Shown here: positions 1 to 11,019 of the stretch, one piece after another
Layout: each line of letters starts with the position of its first letter
How positions within the stretch are numbered: the first letter of the stretch is position 1
Origin: Apophysomyces variabilis
Taxonomy: Eukaryota > Mucoromycota > Mucoromycetes > Mucorales > Mucoraceae
DNA: 64,000 bases
Assembly (NCBI GenBank): GCA_002749535.1
Contig: MZZL01000055.1
Span: 348,872-412,871, forward strand
Direction of reading: 5' to 3'
The notes under the pieces: generated by a model
The model's input: only the letters and a program-made list of their open reading frames with translations
Database searches by the model: none
What the model was told of the DNA's origin: nothing
Translations under genes and position numbers: made by a program

Positions 1-1
1 G

Positions 2-592
2 GATATGTGGAGTGTCGGATGCATCTTCGCCGAAATGATGACAATGCAGCCCTTATTTCCCGGTCGCACACAAATTGGAGAATTATTCTCCATTTTTCGG
101 TATATAATCCGTTTCCCCTTTGTTGTTTCCTTTCTTCTAATGTTGGTGTTAGGATAATGGGAACACCAACGGAAGAACGGTGGCCGGGCGTAACCACTTT
201 GCCAGACTATAACCTACACTTTCCCTGTATCTATCACAGAGTGTGAAAATCAATCTGAGCTAACTTCTTATTCTGTTTCTCCCAAAGCATGGAAACAGAT
301 TCCTTTCAAAGAAAAATTTCGATCCTGGTCACAAAATCTGGAACTAAGTGACTCTGCCTACGAGTTGCTTGAAGTACGTTTGTTTCGTTCGAAAAGAAGA
401 AATGACACGACTAACCACGACAATTGATCAGATGATGCTTGCCTACGATCCATCGGAACGTATATCTGCGAAAACGGTAACAGAACGTCATTGTCCTTGT
501 TTATCATATCATGGCTGAATTAATCGTTTTTCTTTTTGAAGGCTTCGCGACACCCGTTTTTTTATGACGATCGGACCATATTAAGTCTCTAA
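2..592 (+). CDS. Cyclin-dependent kinase-type Ser/Thr kinase, C-terminal part (5' end outside window)
   Basis: These are the last 117 codons of a CDK-family protein kinase, which phosphorylates Ser/Thr-Pro substrates when bound to a cyclin. Exons read 2-99, 153-226, 288-373, 432-476 and 542-592; all junctions keep frame with GT-AG introns of 53-65 bp. The first exon has the CDK signature [12 protein letters not shown] (subdomain IX) followed by PLFPG and IGELFSIFR. The second has [13 protein letters not shown], the CDK segment after the alpha-G helix. The fourth has [15 protein letters not shown] and the last exon RHPFFYD, the subdomain XI arginine region and C-terminal helix. The gene ends soon after the kinase fold, as CDK1/2/PHO85-size kinases do. 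Which CDK class it belongs to cannot be told without the N-lobe (PSTAIRE helix), which lies off the window. Confidence 0.85.
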
Positions 593-1364
593 TTCCCTTT
601 TTCTTTTTCCCTTGTCCACAACAAAAAAATCATTAATACATGCATACCACCTCCGCATGGGTACTAGTCACTACTACAACAACAACAACTTATGGTCGTC
701 CTCTTAAAGTTATTTTCAATTTCCCCTTTTATTCCAGTTTTGATATATGGGAGATTAGGCTCCAATTAGCAAACAAGATTTTTGATTTTCCCTTTCCTGC
801 GCTAACCAATTTTTGGATAATTTTGGGTCTAGTAAGTACAATAAACTCAATGCTGCATAGTCTACTGAGAAACTGCAATCCATAGTAATCTATACAAAAG
901 GGTGCCTTTTAACAACCAGAGTACAACGGCATATTTTGAGTTGCTTAGCGTTTGATTAGGACACAAGCATATAAACTTGACTTTTTCATTTTAATTATGC
1001 ATCTATTATACTCACTATTCATCCTTAGCTTCCTGTTTCCTCAACTGAAACCATCGGATTGAAAAGAAAGAAACCCCGAAAAAACGGTTCGATCCGGTGC
1101 GGTTTTTGAATCGAACCGAGCTAATGGAGTCAGACAAGCCATTTTGAGAAACCTACATGATCGCTGCAAGACCCGGGAACATGATGACTTCCTCTTTTTT
1201 GAATTTTCCATTCAAATCTAAAGTTTTATGTAAGCTTCCGAACCGATAGATGATAGAAACGAACGATGGATGAATCGAAACTGCCGAAAAAGCACCTTTG
1301 CTAAATGACTTTCCTGTTTGCCCTTCTTTTTCTTACCAAAACGATGAACATCCCACATTAGCAA
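593..1364. other. Intergenic region between kinase and RPS2
   Basis: AT-rich spacer holding the kinase 3' UTR and the RPS2 promoter. Short open frames here have no recognisable content. I see no RNA gene or repeat. Confidence 0.5.
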
Positions 1365-2280
1365 ATGGCTGACTCTGCAACGGCCGATAGTAAGTCGTCA
1401 TGATGACATGCGGATGGGAGAGAATTAAAGGATGGCATCTAGGACGTGGTGGATTTGGACGCGGACGTGGAGGTCGTGGCCGCGGACGTGGCGCTCGTGG
1501 ACGTCGCGGTGAAGAGAAGAACGAATGGTAAGCAATCAGTGCATTTCCATGCCCGTGTTGTGTTGTGTGGGGTTGGAGAAGATGACCGAAGAAACCCGGC
1601 ATTGACATATCTCTCTATTTAGGGTTCCCATGACGAAGCTCGGTCGTCTTGTCAAGGCTGGCAAGATCAAGAGCATCGAGGAAATCTATTTGTTCTCTCT
1701 TCCCATCAAGGAGTACCAAATCGTGGATTACTTCTTGCCCAAACTGAAGGACGAAGTGATGAAGATCATGCCTGTTCAGAAGCAAACCCGTGCCGGTCAA
1801 CGTACTCGTTTCAAGGCATTTGTTGTCATTGGCGATTTCAATGGCCATGTTGGTTTGGGTGTCAAATGCTCCAAGGAAGTGGCTACTGCTATTCGTGGTG
1901 CGATTATCCTGGCCAAGCTTTCGATCATTCCTGTTCGTCGTGGTTACTGGGGCTCCGCTTTGGGTGAGCCTCACACTGTGCCTACCAAGGTCACCGGCAA
2001 ATGTGGTTCGACTCTTTGCCGCCTGGTGCCTGCTCCTCGTGGCACTGGCCTTGTCGCTGCTCCGACTTCAAAGAAGGTCTTGCAGTTGGCTGGTATCAGC
2101 GACTGCTACACCTCCTCGCGTGGTTCCACTCGTACACTGGGCAACTTTGTCAAAGCTACTTTTGCTGCCATCGGCAACACTTATGGTTTCTTGACCCCTG
2201 ACTTGTGGACCGAGACTGAATTCACCATGGGCCCTTACCAGGAATTCACTGACTTCCTTGCCCAAAAACAGAGAAAGTAA
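1365..2280 (+). CDS. RPS2: 40S ribosomal protein S2 (uS5)
   Basis: Ribosomal protein uS5 of the small subunit, located near the decoding centre. The model has exons 1365-1389, 1443-1527 and 1623-2280, giving 255 residues, the usual length for eukaryotic S2. The first exon codes for only eight full codons (MADSATAD), a typical short first exon of fungal ribosomal protein genes. The second codes for the RGG-type stretch (GGFGRGRGG... [11 protein letters not shown]) found at the N-terminus of eukaryotic S2. The third carries the S5 core: [15 protein letters not shown], then [15 protein letters not shown] and [20 protein letters not shown], and the C-terminal part [18 protein letters not shown]. 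Both introns use GTAAG(T/C) donors. The coding part uses codons of a highly expressed gene. Nothing looks damaged. Confidence 0.97.
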
Positions 2281-2983
2281 ATAATAGTCCAGATAATGGA
2301 ACAGGCCGTTTGTGCTCTTTTATCTTGCTCTTTGCTTGATCGACGCTCAGAAAAGCACGAACAGGCGACGAAATAAAAATTGTTTGAAGTTCTTTGACTT
2401 TGCTCTCTGCTTGATCGACGCTGAGAAGAATACAAACATTAAAAAAGTGACCCATGACCCTATTTCGTTTTACTGATGTATTGGATGAGTCCATAACGAG
2501 ATTTATCATATGGATAGAAACCAGGAGGTTTGTTCTGGACGATTGAAAACTGTAACAACGATGCTTTTCCTTTTCTGTGTCAGCATAGTGGAATGAGGAG
2601 TAGTACGCTGTTTTCATCAAGTGAATTCGTACCGGGTGTAAAGTCGTGACACCCTCTTTCAAGAATGAGTATATTTCAGTATACTGAGAAATGAGATGTC
2701 GTATTTCCATGATGTCTTGTCGGCATTTTGAATCGTATCAACGGCTTTGATGTTTTTGCGTTAGGATATTCTTCTTCTATTACCACAACTGCACCGGAGC
2801 CTTTATCATAACAAGCATTCAATTCCGTATGAAGATGGAAAAGGCGCTGTTATGCATGAGTACGGCAAGCCAGAGACAATGGATTCTACGGTTGATGATA
2901 AACAGTATAGCCTTGAAATTTTGACCTCTTATACACAGTATTTATTCACATCGCGTCAATAAGCAGCAAACGATACAGAGTCC
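2281..2983. other. RPS2 3' flank with a short direct repeat
   Basis: No coding signal that I can support. A direct repeat of about 30 bp (core TGCTTGATCGACGCT) occurs at 2325-2354 and again at 2400-2430, within the likely 3' UTR or terminator of RPS2. Confidence 0.5.
2325..2430. repeat. Two-copy direct repeat downstream of RPS2
   Basis: Copies at 2325-2354 and 2400-2430 share TGCTC(T)(T/C)TGCTTGATCGACGCT and the following AGAA, with only a few differences. The spacing is 75 bp. Function unknown; it might mark duplicated 3'-end processing sequence. Confidence 0.6.
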
Positions 2984-3355
2984 ATGCCAATAGCAGACAA
3001 ACTAAAGGTTGATATTGACCTTGCTGTGAAGGAGTTGTCGGTGAAGTGTAATTATATGCTTCACACAGATCAGGACAGCGCAAAGGGAGGTTCTTTAAGT
3101 TCTTTTTCGAAGTGTCTGAGTGCTTCAGCAGCTACGCACCAGTTAGAGATCCACGTCTGCACGGCACAAAGATGGTCCAAACAGTATGAGAGACAATCTG
3201 ATAGCATTTTTTGGAAACGAAGGAAGACTGGTTGTTCACATCTCTCCTCAACGAGGAGCTCAGAAAAGCTCATCATTGAATGCATCGATGAGCGCACATC
3301 AGTCGTCCTGAAACAAGGTCATAGAGCAACTAAGACAGGTATTTACAGGGCTTAA
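2984..3355 (+). pseudogene. Decayed Tc1/mariner-like transposase N-terminal fragment
   Basis: An open frame of 123 codons whose middle reads like the helix-turn-helix DNA-binding part of Tc1/mariner-like elements common in Mucorales. Examples are SFSKCLSASAATHQLEIHV, CTAQRWSKQYERQSDSIF, a basic linker WKRRKTGCSHL, and EKLIIECIDERTSVVLKQ. The family context (AA..L.I..RTAQRW.KQY followed by KR..GR..L..EH...I...ID) is recalled, not searched. The frame ends at 3355 before any DDE catalytic segment, and no continuation is visible in the next kilobase. I read it as a truncated, dead copy; the start codon is arbitrary. The alternative, a real small gene, is unlikely. Confidence 0.5.
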
Positions 3356-4018
3356 AATATCCAAAAAGCACACCTTTTCTCAGGTCAGGATGCGCTCTTT
3401 CTTTTGTAGTTGGTAACTTTCATTTGGGTGATATCTTTCATTTCTCTTTTGGATACGAAACTTCCTTGGCACATGGCAAATACCGGGGAACAATCACGAG
3501 GTACTCTATCAGCATCGCGCTTGATCTGTTTGCTACGGCGCTAATTGTTGCAGCTGTTTTCTTTTCTAGAATCACAACCTATCTGGTGCTCTGCGAAACA
3601 GTTGCTGCTGTATTATTGAAACTAATAGAACGAGAAGGCATCCATAAAGATTAGCAAAGACCATATCTTGCTAGCAACAGTATTTTTGATGGCTCCGATG
3701 CTTGAGAAAGGAAAAGCACTCACTTTAGGCGATGGGTACAAATGTGAAAGGAATATGCATGACTAATCATATGTTGACTGACATTGATAACCTGCACACA
3801 GAACGGATTGTGCGATTTTGATACGGCCGTCCCATTCAATTGCTCGATCCATTGAGGCTGATACAGAGTATCAGTCCATATATATCAGACAAACATGTCG
3901 TATGCGACCTGTCCATATGTATACCCTATTTTGACCATGAACTCTGTAAAAGTTCTATATTTCATGTATCTATTCATCTGCGTGTCTATGGTATTCTAGT
4001 TGCACTGTGCATCTATGT
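3356..4018. other. Non-coding spacer
   Basis: AT-rich with short open frames of no recognisable content. It presumably contains degraded transposon flank and the 3' end of the minus-strand phosphatase gene. Confidence 0.4.
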
Positions 4019-5251
4019 CTAAATCGCAAAATCAGCAACGCCTTGAATATAGTAAGTTGGTTTGATAGGATTTGTTGGCGCCAAGATCTCTTCTTCCGTA
4101 GTCACACCTATTATCATGTTACGCTTGTTTGGTTCGTTATATCATTTAACTTTACCCGTTAACACACATAGTGTCTCGATACCCCCCTTCAATCCAAAGT
4201 CAATGTCGGTATCCAAACGATCACCAATCATACAGGTCTTGCTAGGATCCAACTTGTATCTTAAAGAGACGTGTTAAAAAAAAAGAGAGAGAACATCAGA
4301 ACATACTCAGCAAAGATCGTTTGTAGCATGTTTTGAGCTGGTTTGCCTAAAACTACATCTGGTCTTCTGTTCAAAGCAGTTATGATGGTTGCGGCAATCG
4401 ACCCAGCACCTATCATACTTGTAAGTTATTGTTGGCTATGTTTCCTTATATTTGCATACCAGGCTGCAAGGTTCCGTGCGTTGGAAACGTCGTATCTTCA
4501 TTAGTAACAATAAAGTGACAGCCAGGGTTATTGCGAAGGTAAAAGAACGCCTTGTTGAACTTCTTATAGTTAACCTGGGTGTCAAGCCCAATGACAACTG
4601 CTCCCACTTCAGGGTCCGGCACGATTGGGTCATTATCGAATAGCCCGCTATCTTCCTAAAGAGCAACAAAAAAAAAAAAGACCACTATTACATTGCGGGC
4701 TAAGGCACAATTTCCTACCTCAGCTCCACAGGTTCGGATCCCCTCTGCAGTAAGCTCTTCTCGAATGCCTGCCATTCCGATGATGTACACCTTCTTATCG
4801 CTTGGGAATTTAACAATATGTTTCAGGTAAGCCGCCGTAGCAAAAGCAGAGCTAGCAATTTCGTTCTAATACAACGTTTTTCAGTAAAAAGATGGGATTC
4901 TATTATTTCTGCTTACCAAATGAGCTTCGATTCCTAGCTTTTCAAACTTCTTCAAAAACGACTGTCGCGATTGAGTGCTATTGTTTGTTACAAAGAACAC
5001 GCGTTTTCCTATCAAGAGTTCAATTTTTTGCCAATATATGCTCAATATACCTTTTTGTCGAAGTTTCTCCATCGCAGTTGTCACTCCTGGGAGCACTTCG
5101 GGACCATGCCACAAGACACCTGTTCAAGGTTCATTATTTTCTTGACAATTACATCTAAGGGATGCTACTTTCCATCACAATCAAACAAAAAGTTGTCGAA
5201 CTTATCGAGAAACGCTTCGCGCTGAGCAGAAGTAGTAAGTTTAGAGCACAT
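4019..5251 (-). CDS. PHO13: PHO13-type 4-nitrophenylphosphatase / phosphoglycolate phosphatase (HAD family)
   Basis: HAD-superfamily phosphatase that, in its family, clears toxic by-products such as 2-phosphoglycolate. Eight exons (5251-5173, 5119-5051, 5008-4917, 4865-4719, 4655-4460, 4409-4307, 4259-4156, 4107-4019) give 292 residues, close to the family norm of about 300. Motif I is [13 protein letters not shown] with the nucleophilic Asp; motif II is [10 protein letters not shown]; the cap runs through [15 protein letters not shown]; motif III/IV is LGKPAQNM and [19 protein letters not shown]. Ending VTTEEEIL is typical. The first intron (5172-5120) starts GAAAGT instead of GTAAGT. No other donor restores the DCDG-VLW reading frame. 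The first exon is needed for catalysis, so either this is a rare GA-AG intron or a damaging change. Start chosen at the only upstream ATG in frame. Confidence 0.9.
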
Positions 5252-5633
5252 AAGGAAAAGAAGCTGAGACAGAAAAGATCTTGAAACTTAAAAAAGCTCT
5301 CTTTTAAAGGAACGGGAATCTAAAATTACTTTGGCTTCTTATCAATCTATCTACTACTGATTTTCGCATCAAAATGATATAGAAAACATTTAGTATCTCA
5401 ATATAAATGAATATGTAAGGCTTATTATGATGTTTTAAGGAAACAAGGATGAGTAATGCTGCAAACATGATACTGATTCTGTCAAGTAATGTATTTTTGA
5501 AATGTGACCTGAAAATGCTACATTTTCTGTGAATAATCTACACATTTCTTGTGATTTTTACGCAAATTCCGCAGATTTCGATGTCTTATTGTTTTTTGTT
5601 ATCTATAACTCCCCACTTCACCAAAAAAGTAAA

Positions 5634-5706
5634 GGGGCTATGGCCAAATGGATAAGGCGCCTGACTACGAATCAGGAGATTCCAGGTTCGACCCCTGGTA
5701 GCCTCG
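5634..5706 (+). tRNA. tRNA-Arg (anticodon ACG)
   Basis: 73-nt cloverleaf without intron. The acceptor stem GGGGCTA pairs with TAGCCTC (one G-U), discriminator G at 5706. The anticodon arm is CCTGA-CTACGAA-TCAGG, giving anticodon ACG (read as ICG, Arg CGN codons). The T arm is CCAGG-TTCGACC-CCTGG with the B box GGTTCGACCCC. The A box lies in TGGCCAAATGGATAAGGCG. A run of six T at 5707-5712 is a Pol III terminator. Confidence 0.97.
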
Positions 5707-5712
5707 TTTTTT
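5707..5712 (+). terminator. Pol III T-run terminator of tRNA-Arg
   Basis: Six consecutive T directly after the tRNA discriminator base. Confidence 0.85.
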
Positions 5713-5728
5713 CACTTTTGTTTTTTGA

Positions 5729-6310
5729 CGTTACACGAATTTGTCGTCGCCCAAATCTGTGCTGGTAGTCCAAGAGCCAGATAAGGGCGAGATTTAGGGT
5801 AGAAGGATGATATCTTTTATTTTTGTGTGTCCCTGCTAATTTATAGTTAAATAAAAATTTTACATTGATAAAGCTGAATGGTGCTGTTTCAGTAGGGCCG
5901 GTCCTGACCCTGACCTCTCCGTTGATGAGCTGTCACTTTGTTCTAGCTTAAACTACGACAAATTTGTCGTCGCCGTATTCTTGAGCTGGTAATCCAATGG
6001 CCAGAAAAAGACGAGACAAAGATAGTGAACGATAGAATCACAATAAAAATAAGTGGATAAGATGATGTTTTATTCTTCGTTGATCTCATGGATATTTATA
6101 TCTTTTTTTTCTATTTCTAAATTATGTAATCTTCTCGGTACGGTGATAGAAAAGAGGATCGGTTAAAAGACAAAAGATAAAGTGCGGTAGATGAGAACTT
6201 CTTGGAGATTCGATCTTTTTTGGACAAACACCGAGAGAAGCAAAGACTTGCCTTCTTCGGTGCTTAAGCGTGATTGGCCGATGGTCTGTACTACGACAAA
6301 TTCTCGTTTT
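5729..6310. repeat. Two LTR-like remnants beside tRNA-Arg
   Basis: Two related segments follow each other. Copy A begins near 5735 (ACGAATTTGTCGTCGCC) and copy B near 5953 (ACGACAAATTTGTCGTCGCC). After this start both continue with a similar ~50-nt stretch (GCTGGTA(G/A)TCCAA(G/T)(A)GCCAGA then CGAGA). Copy B ends near 6310 with CTACGACAAATTCTCG, which again resembles the boundary motif. ACGACAAATTTGTCGT is a perfect 16-bp palindrome. The lengths (about 220 and 360 bp), the shared termini and the tRNA neighbour fit solo LTRs of a tRNA-targeting retroelement. That is inference; no pol-like coding is present. Confidence 0.4.
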
Positions 6311-7536
6311 TGTTCCTATTAATGGCATGCCGGACTGTTGTTGATGGACGAACGCGACTTAGGTGGTTACTACTTTACGCTACTGTAAATAAATTTTGCG
6401 TCCATGGAAACGTCAAGTATGCATGAACGCAAAACCGCTCGAAACAGCTGGAAACTAATGTTCAAGAACTTCTATTTCCATCTGAATTTCGAAATCGTAG
6501 TTTACTGCACCAAGAGATATACATTGGTTTGAAGAAAATCTGTTGTCGAATGTACGATAAGAGTGGAAGTAGCTCTTGCTATTCTTTTCATTACAATTTC
6601 GGCAACAGTTGGATTATAGTATCATTGGACTCGTGTTCCTCTTATCGGCTTTCTGCAACAAGCTATCAAGGAAGACGTGAATGCTACTAAGCACGGCAAA
6701 AATATACACATTTTTATGCCAGGACTAGACAAAAAACGTCTATCCACATCAGTTAACCGCACCGATGAGGCCTTTACGTGCGCGCGGTCAAATATCATGC
6801 TCAGCTGGGATTTCCAGTCCAAAATGTGATATTTACGGCTCATACGTAGAAAAGGTGTAAGATATGGTCAATTTATGCACTTACATAATGGTATAGGCAC
6901 TGGATTATAGGAAGAAATCGCCATACACTAACTGACTTATCAATGTCTTGTAAACAGTTGTAACGCGCTCTCTTTAGGAGCAGACAAAGCATATGTTTCT
7001 GTGGGAATAAGATAGTTGCACAAACCTCGTAAATAATTGCTCCCCTCAGTTGTTGCATGAAGCAAGCGCCTTGTATCCGTTACACAAAAATGGCATAAAA
7101 TCGGTTCTACCGAATGAATGGGAACTTCATACTATTTGCTTTTCCGGTATCTCGAAGTGTCCTTGTTCAGGTCACTGCTGAAAGACCTCAGCCGATACAA
7201 AATCTACATTTCCCACTGAGATGACGTAGAAAACCAGTTTTGTTCGTGAGAACTTTTGATGCGCGAAGTATTGTCTCACAGCGGAGCTTAGTATGAACAT
7301 CTACGCATCTTGCATTTGAATATTCCTGATAGTGGGACAGCAAACTAGGTTCTATCCGACCGAAAATAAATAGACTCTATACGTTTCCTCATCTCGGATC
7401 CATGGTGCTACATGATGTTGTTGCGTACAGTCCGACATCGGACGCTCAAGAAAGCTGAGATCCCAAAACAACGTAGATACGTTTAGTATTTCCTAAATAC
7501 AATCCAGAAAGAAAAAGGGTTTATTTGAAGTCATCA
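6311..7536. other. Non-coding spacer
   Basis: No supported gene. Short frames such as the minus-strand one at 6622-6843 have no recognisable motif. Confidence 0.4.
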
Positions 7537-8901
7537 TTAAGTGTTAATAGTCTGAAATCTATATTCCTTTTCATCTCCCTTGAATGGAACACCTAGTTCA
7601 ATAAGCTTCTTGAAAGCCTTTGCGAAATCTTCATAAAACTTGTCCTGATCCTTTGCATACAGTTCAAAGTATTTCCTGAACGATTTGTCGTTATACATGG
7701 AGATTTCCGCAGGAAGCATCATCACATCGTTGTTATTCTTGTCCACCCATTGCCAACCACCAGTTGGAAGGTTCTTCTTAATCCATGTACGCTCAGTAAT
7801 CGCCTTGAAATACTCGTTGGAGAACATGGTTGGTGCTTCTTGCCAAGGTCCATCGAAGCCGCTACGGTCTGGATGACATCTTCCCAGAGCATGTGCACCT
7901 GTTAGTGCTACAATCTCTTGGTCATCAAATCCCTAAGTTGCAAATTTAGCCGGGTTACGGTGAAGGGGAACATGCTTACCATGCGATAGAAGATGCTACG
8001 GATGTGGTCTTCTGCTTTTGTAGCATCCGGTAAACGACCATCAGGTGTGCATTTTTCACCTGTAAGTGCATCTTGACGTCCGGGTCTCCACGGAATTGTC
8101 GGACCTCCCTGTAAACCGAAATTAGAAAATAGTTCATTCACTCTGCCTCCCACGCGTGGTTCGCTTACCAGTTCTTGGATGGCGCACACACCAGCAAGCG
8201 TCCAAAGATCACCATGACTAACTTCAGGATACTTGGCATGGATCTTTTCCATCAGATCACGGGCAATTTTCAAGCCGTTGTTGGCACCATGAAGTGCTTC
8301 TGGCTCGAATCCTGTAGCAAAACGCGGCATCCTTTAGTCAAGCTCCTTACACATCAAGCAAGCCACTTACGCATCGTAGCGCCATTGCTACCGCCAGTTT
8401 TTGTTTCTTTATCGTAGGTACCGGAAGCATGCCACGCTAGCCGAAGAAGTACAGGTCCGTACGAACCATCATCATAGCTAAAGCCTTTTTCAGCATTCGG
8501 GCATGACTTCACGAATTTTGAATACTTACTCTGGGTTTTCTTCCAGTAATTCAGCGATATCTTTGTAGATCTTAGTATAGTCTATCTCTTTTCTTTGTTC
8601 GGCGATTGGCTTGGTTTGAACAGTACGGGTGGAGTTAGTATAATAATAACCAGCGGCGCCGCCCAGAGCAGTGAGACCTGTTGAATGGTTAGATCGTCCT
8701 CAACACTGAAATTATCCACGTACCCAAGAATAACAATACATTGTTTCCGCCCTTCTTTGGAGCACTTTCTGAAGCGTATCCACGAGTGAACTGTTGCTGC
8801 ACGGGGCGCGCTGCAATACGAGAGGTGGCAGAGCCTGTTGTTAAGGTGAAAAGTCCTGCACGTCGAGGCGTTAATTGTCGGAGAGTACGTAAAGATGCCA
8901 T
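7537..8901 (-). CDS. CCP1: Cytochrome c peroxidase, mitochondrial
   Basis: Class I haem peroxidase that reduces H2O2 using cytochrome c in the mitochondrial intermembrane space. Six exons (8901-8724, 8677-8530, 8477-8371, 8311-8169, 8108-7980, 7932-7537) give 366 residues, the usual size. The N-terminus is a bipartite sorting signal: an Arg-rich presequence ([10 protein letters not shown]...RGYASE) followed by a hydrophobic segment ([19 protein letters not shown]). The distal haem pocket is [13 protein letters not shown] and the proximal ligand motif [12 protein letters not shown]. Other markers are [24 protein letters not shown] and the C-terminal [21 protein letters not shown]. The acceptor of intron 3 was set at 8312 because it restores the family sequence MRFEPEA; using an upstream AG would insert foreign residues. 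The gene looks intact. Confidence 0.95.
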
Positions 8902-10226
8902 TTCAGTAGAAGAAAGAAAAGATAAGTGAAAGTTATGAAAGAAACCGAGTGTGTGGACGCCTTTATATTGTGAGGGAATTGAACCGTTGCCAATAAAAAT
9001 GGAACGATCGGCTGACTAACACCCATAGAGAGATGAGAAATCGGGGAGCGCTTGCTTGTTATGGAATTATCAAACCGAGTTGCATCCAATCATTTATAAG
9101 ACAGCATCTTAGTAATAACTATCCCAGCAGCAAATTCAGTCGTGTAACCAAAGATTTTGTCATTTCCGGGCTGGAGTGCTTGCAGTAAAACCCGATCTAT
9201 TCCATTTCGCGAAATCACGTATCTCCACCTCTACGTCAGACACGTTCCTCATAATAAGCAGAATATCCCAGGCACAAGAGAAAATATAACGCATGGTGTC
9301 TGCCACTAATTTGCCCGCTTTATCACTTGCTAATCTCGATTTACTATTGTCGATTAGCATGGAGAACCTTACAATGGTAGCTTAAAAAGATAAAACTGGC
9401 ATATGACTAAGGCAGCTGGTAATGATCAGAAAAGCGTAAACTCTCGCATCGCTCCAGGGTTTGAATGTGATCGAAAAGGAAACCATTGCTATTTGATTAT
9501 GCTTACTTAACCTTGCAAAGGTCTCATTCTCTGCTGCCTGGTGATGTAGAAATAGCTGTCGATCACCGCGTTTTAGGTTATTCACTATGAAACATGTCTG
9601 AAATATTCCCTTTATAAGTGCATTCCAAGGGAAACAATTACAAGGTTATCCACGTTTCTACGTTGCGTCTACTACATATGAGTCCATTGTCATTTCTGGA
9701 TCTAGCGATGCTAATGGTCTGGTCTCTTTCCATAACTGAGAGAATCGTTCGCCAATTGAACATCTTCCTTTCTAACTTTGTATCATATGCTTGGCTTCGT
9801 CTCCGTTGCCTATCTCTTCATAAAATATCAACTGCATAAACTAAGAGCGGAAATAGTGTATAAGCTTTAGCCCTTTTCCCTGTATCATATCGATGTTCAA
9901 TAACCATGGGCATTTTTAAACTAGTCTTTTATTGCTCTAATGGCTCTAGGGTTTTTACCATTATTTAAGGATTTTCTTATTATGCTTGTATTTAATGACA
10001 CAGAATTAGTTGTCGACTACAAAATTAAGTATGTCAGGCTGCCATCCGTGACTGGACCGCCGTGCAACCTATTCGCATATGTAGCAAAGCAATTGCCCAT
10101 GTGGTAAGATACTCCGTCCTGTCCAGTTATTCGAAGTTTGACAGCTACAGAAGCAGGCGTTCAAAGTCACTGTAGCAAAAGATCCCCGACCAACCGAAAT
10201 GAGCAAGCGCTTCTTTTACCACAAAT
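8902..10226. other. Intergenic spacer upstream of CCP1
   Basis: Contains the CCP1 promoter on the minus strand. The small frames in it carry no recognisable content. Confidence 0.4.
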
Positions 10227-11019
10227 ATGTCTACTGATGATCGTGTACCTTCGTTTATACAAGTTGACATGCCAACGCGAAAGCGAAAACTAGAAAGTAG
10301 TGACGGAACACCCACAAAACGCAAAGGTAGTCATGACGAAAGATTTCCTAGTGCGGATAAATCTGACGCAGTGAAGCGCTGGTGAAGACACATAGACGCC
10401 ACGAGAGCATTAAGAATGATAAACTGGAAAATGTAAGATGAAGTTTACTGCAGATCATGGATGTCGTCTTGTTCAACGTTTGTAGAACGAGCAGAGTATT
10501 ACGCCATGCATAGATGAAGCTGTGAGGAGTGGTGAAGAGCAGCGGAAAGCGGTGGAGAAAGAAAAAAGTGATAGGATTGAAGGAAGCGACGAAGCTGAAG
10601 CAAGCCGAAACGTTGAAGCAAGCCAGAACATTGAAGAAAGCCAGAACACGGAACAAAGTAGAGACATATTTATACATGCAGGAAGCCAAGACGAAGCCGA
10701 ACATGCATCACACATAGATGAGGGACTTGAATCACAAACTGAAATGGACGTCGAAATGCCGGATGTGAATAGCGCTAAGGAAGGGCTACCGTCAGAAAAA
10801 GGAGAAGAAAATGAACATTGTGAATCCGCTGGCGAGACGACGATTACGGAAGGTGAACAGGTTATTGAACTCCCAACAAATCAAGCAGCAGAAGGTGCCG
10901 AAGAGGAACCGAAAGTGCATTTGCCATCCTCCTCGCTGGCGTCCATGGGAGCCGTGAACAGTTTCCTTGACTTTCTTATGTCGCCATTTAGTATCCGGCG
11001 GAGAACAGGGTTCATGTAG
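10227..11019 (+). CDS. Acidic, Glu/Ser-rich hypothetical protein
   Basis: Predicted protein of 201 residues from two exons, 10227-10326 and 10514-11019, joined by a GT-AG intron of 187 bp that keeps the frame. Not recognised. The first exon has a basic patch (MPTRKRKLESS then TPTKRK) that could serve as a nuclear localisation signal. The second is strongly acidic and low in complexity, with an imperfect repeat of EASRN, EASQN, EESQN, EQSRD. It ends in a hydrophobic-basic tail (VNSFLDFLMSPFSIRRRTGFM). The intron is longer than others here and contains a stretch at about 10367-10390 that resembles the start of exon 2, so a skipped or duplicated exon is possible. Function cannot be inferred; the splice model is tentative. 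Confidence 0.4.

Noticed and set aside
640..885. Plus-strand frame of 81 codons before RPS2
   Set aside because: No recognisable motif and composition like the AT-rich spacer around it.
1333..1608. Minus-strand frame rich in Pro-Arg
   Set aside because: It is the antisense of the RGG-coding second exon of RPS2.
1528..1622. Box C/D snoRNA in RPS2 intron 2
   Set aside because: A C-box-like GATGA is present but no D box or terminal stem could be found.
6622..6843. Possible transposase fragment on the minus strand
   Set aside because: A few residues looked transposase-like, but no motif could be confirmed.
8312..8340. Alternative exon start for CCP1 giving [12 protein letters not shown]
   Set aside because: It inserts residues that break the conserved MRFEPEA sequence; the AG at 8312 gives the family sequence in phase.
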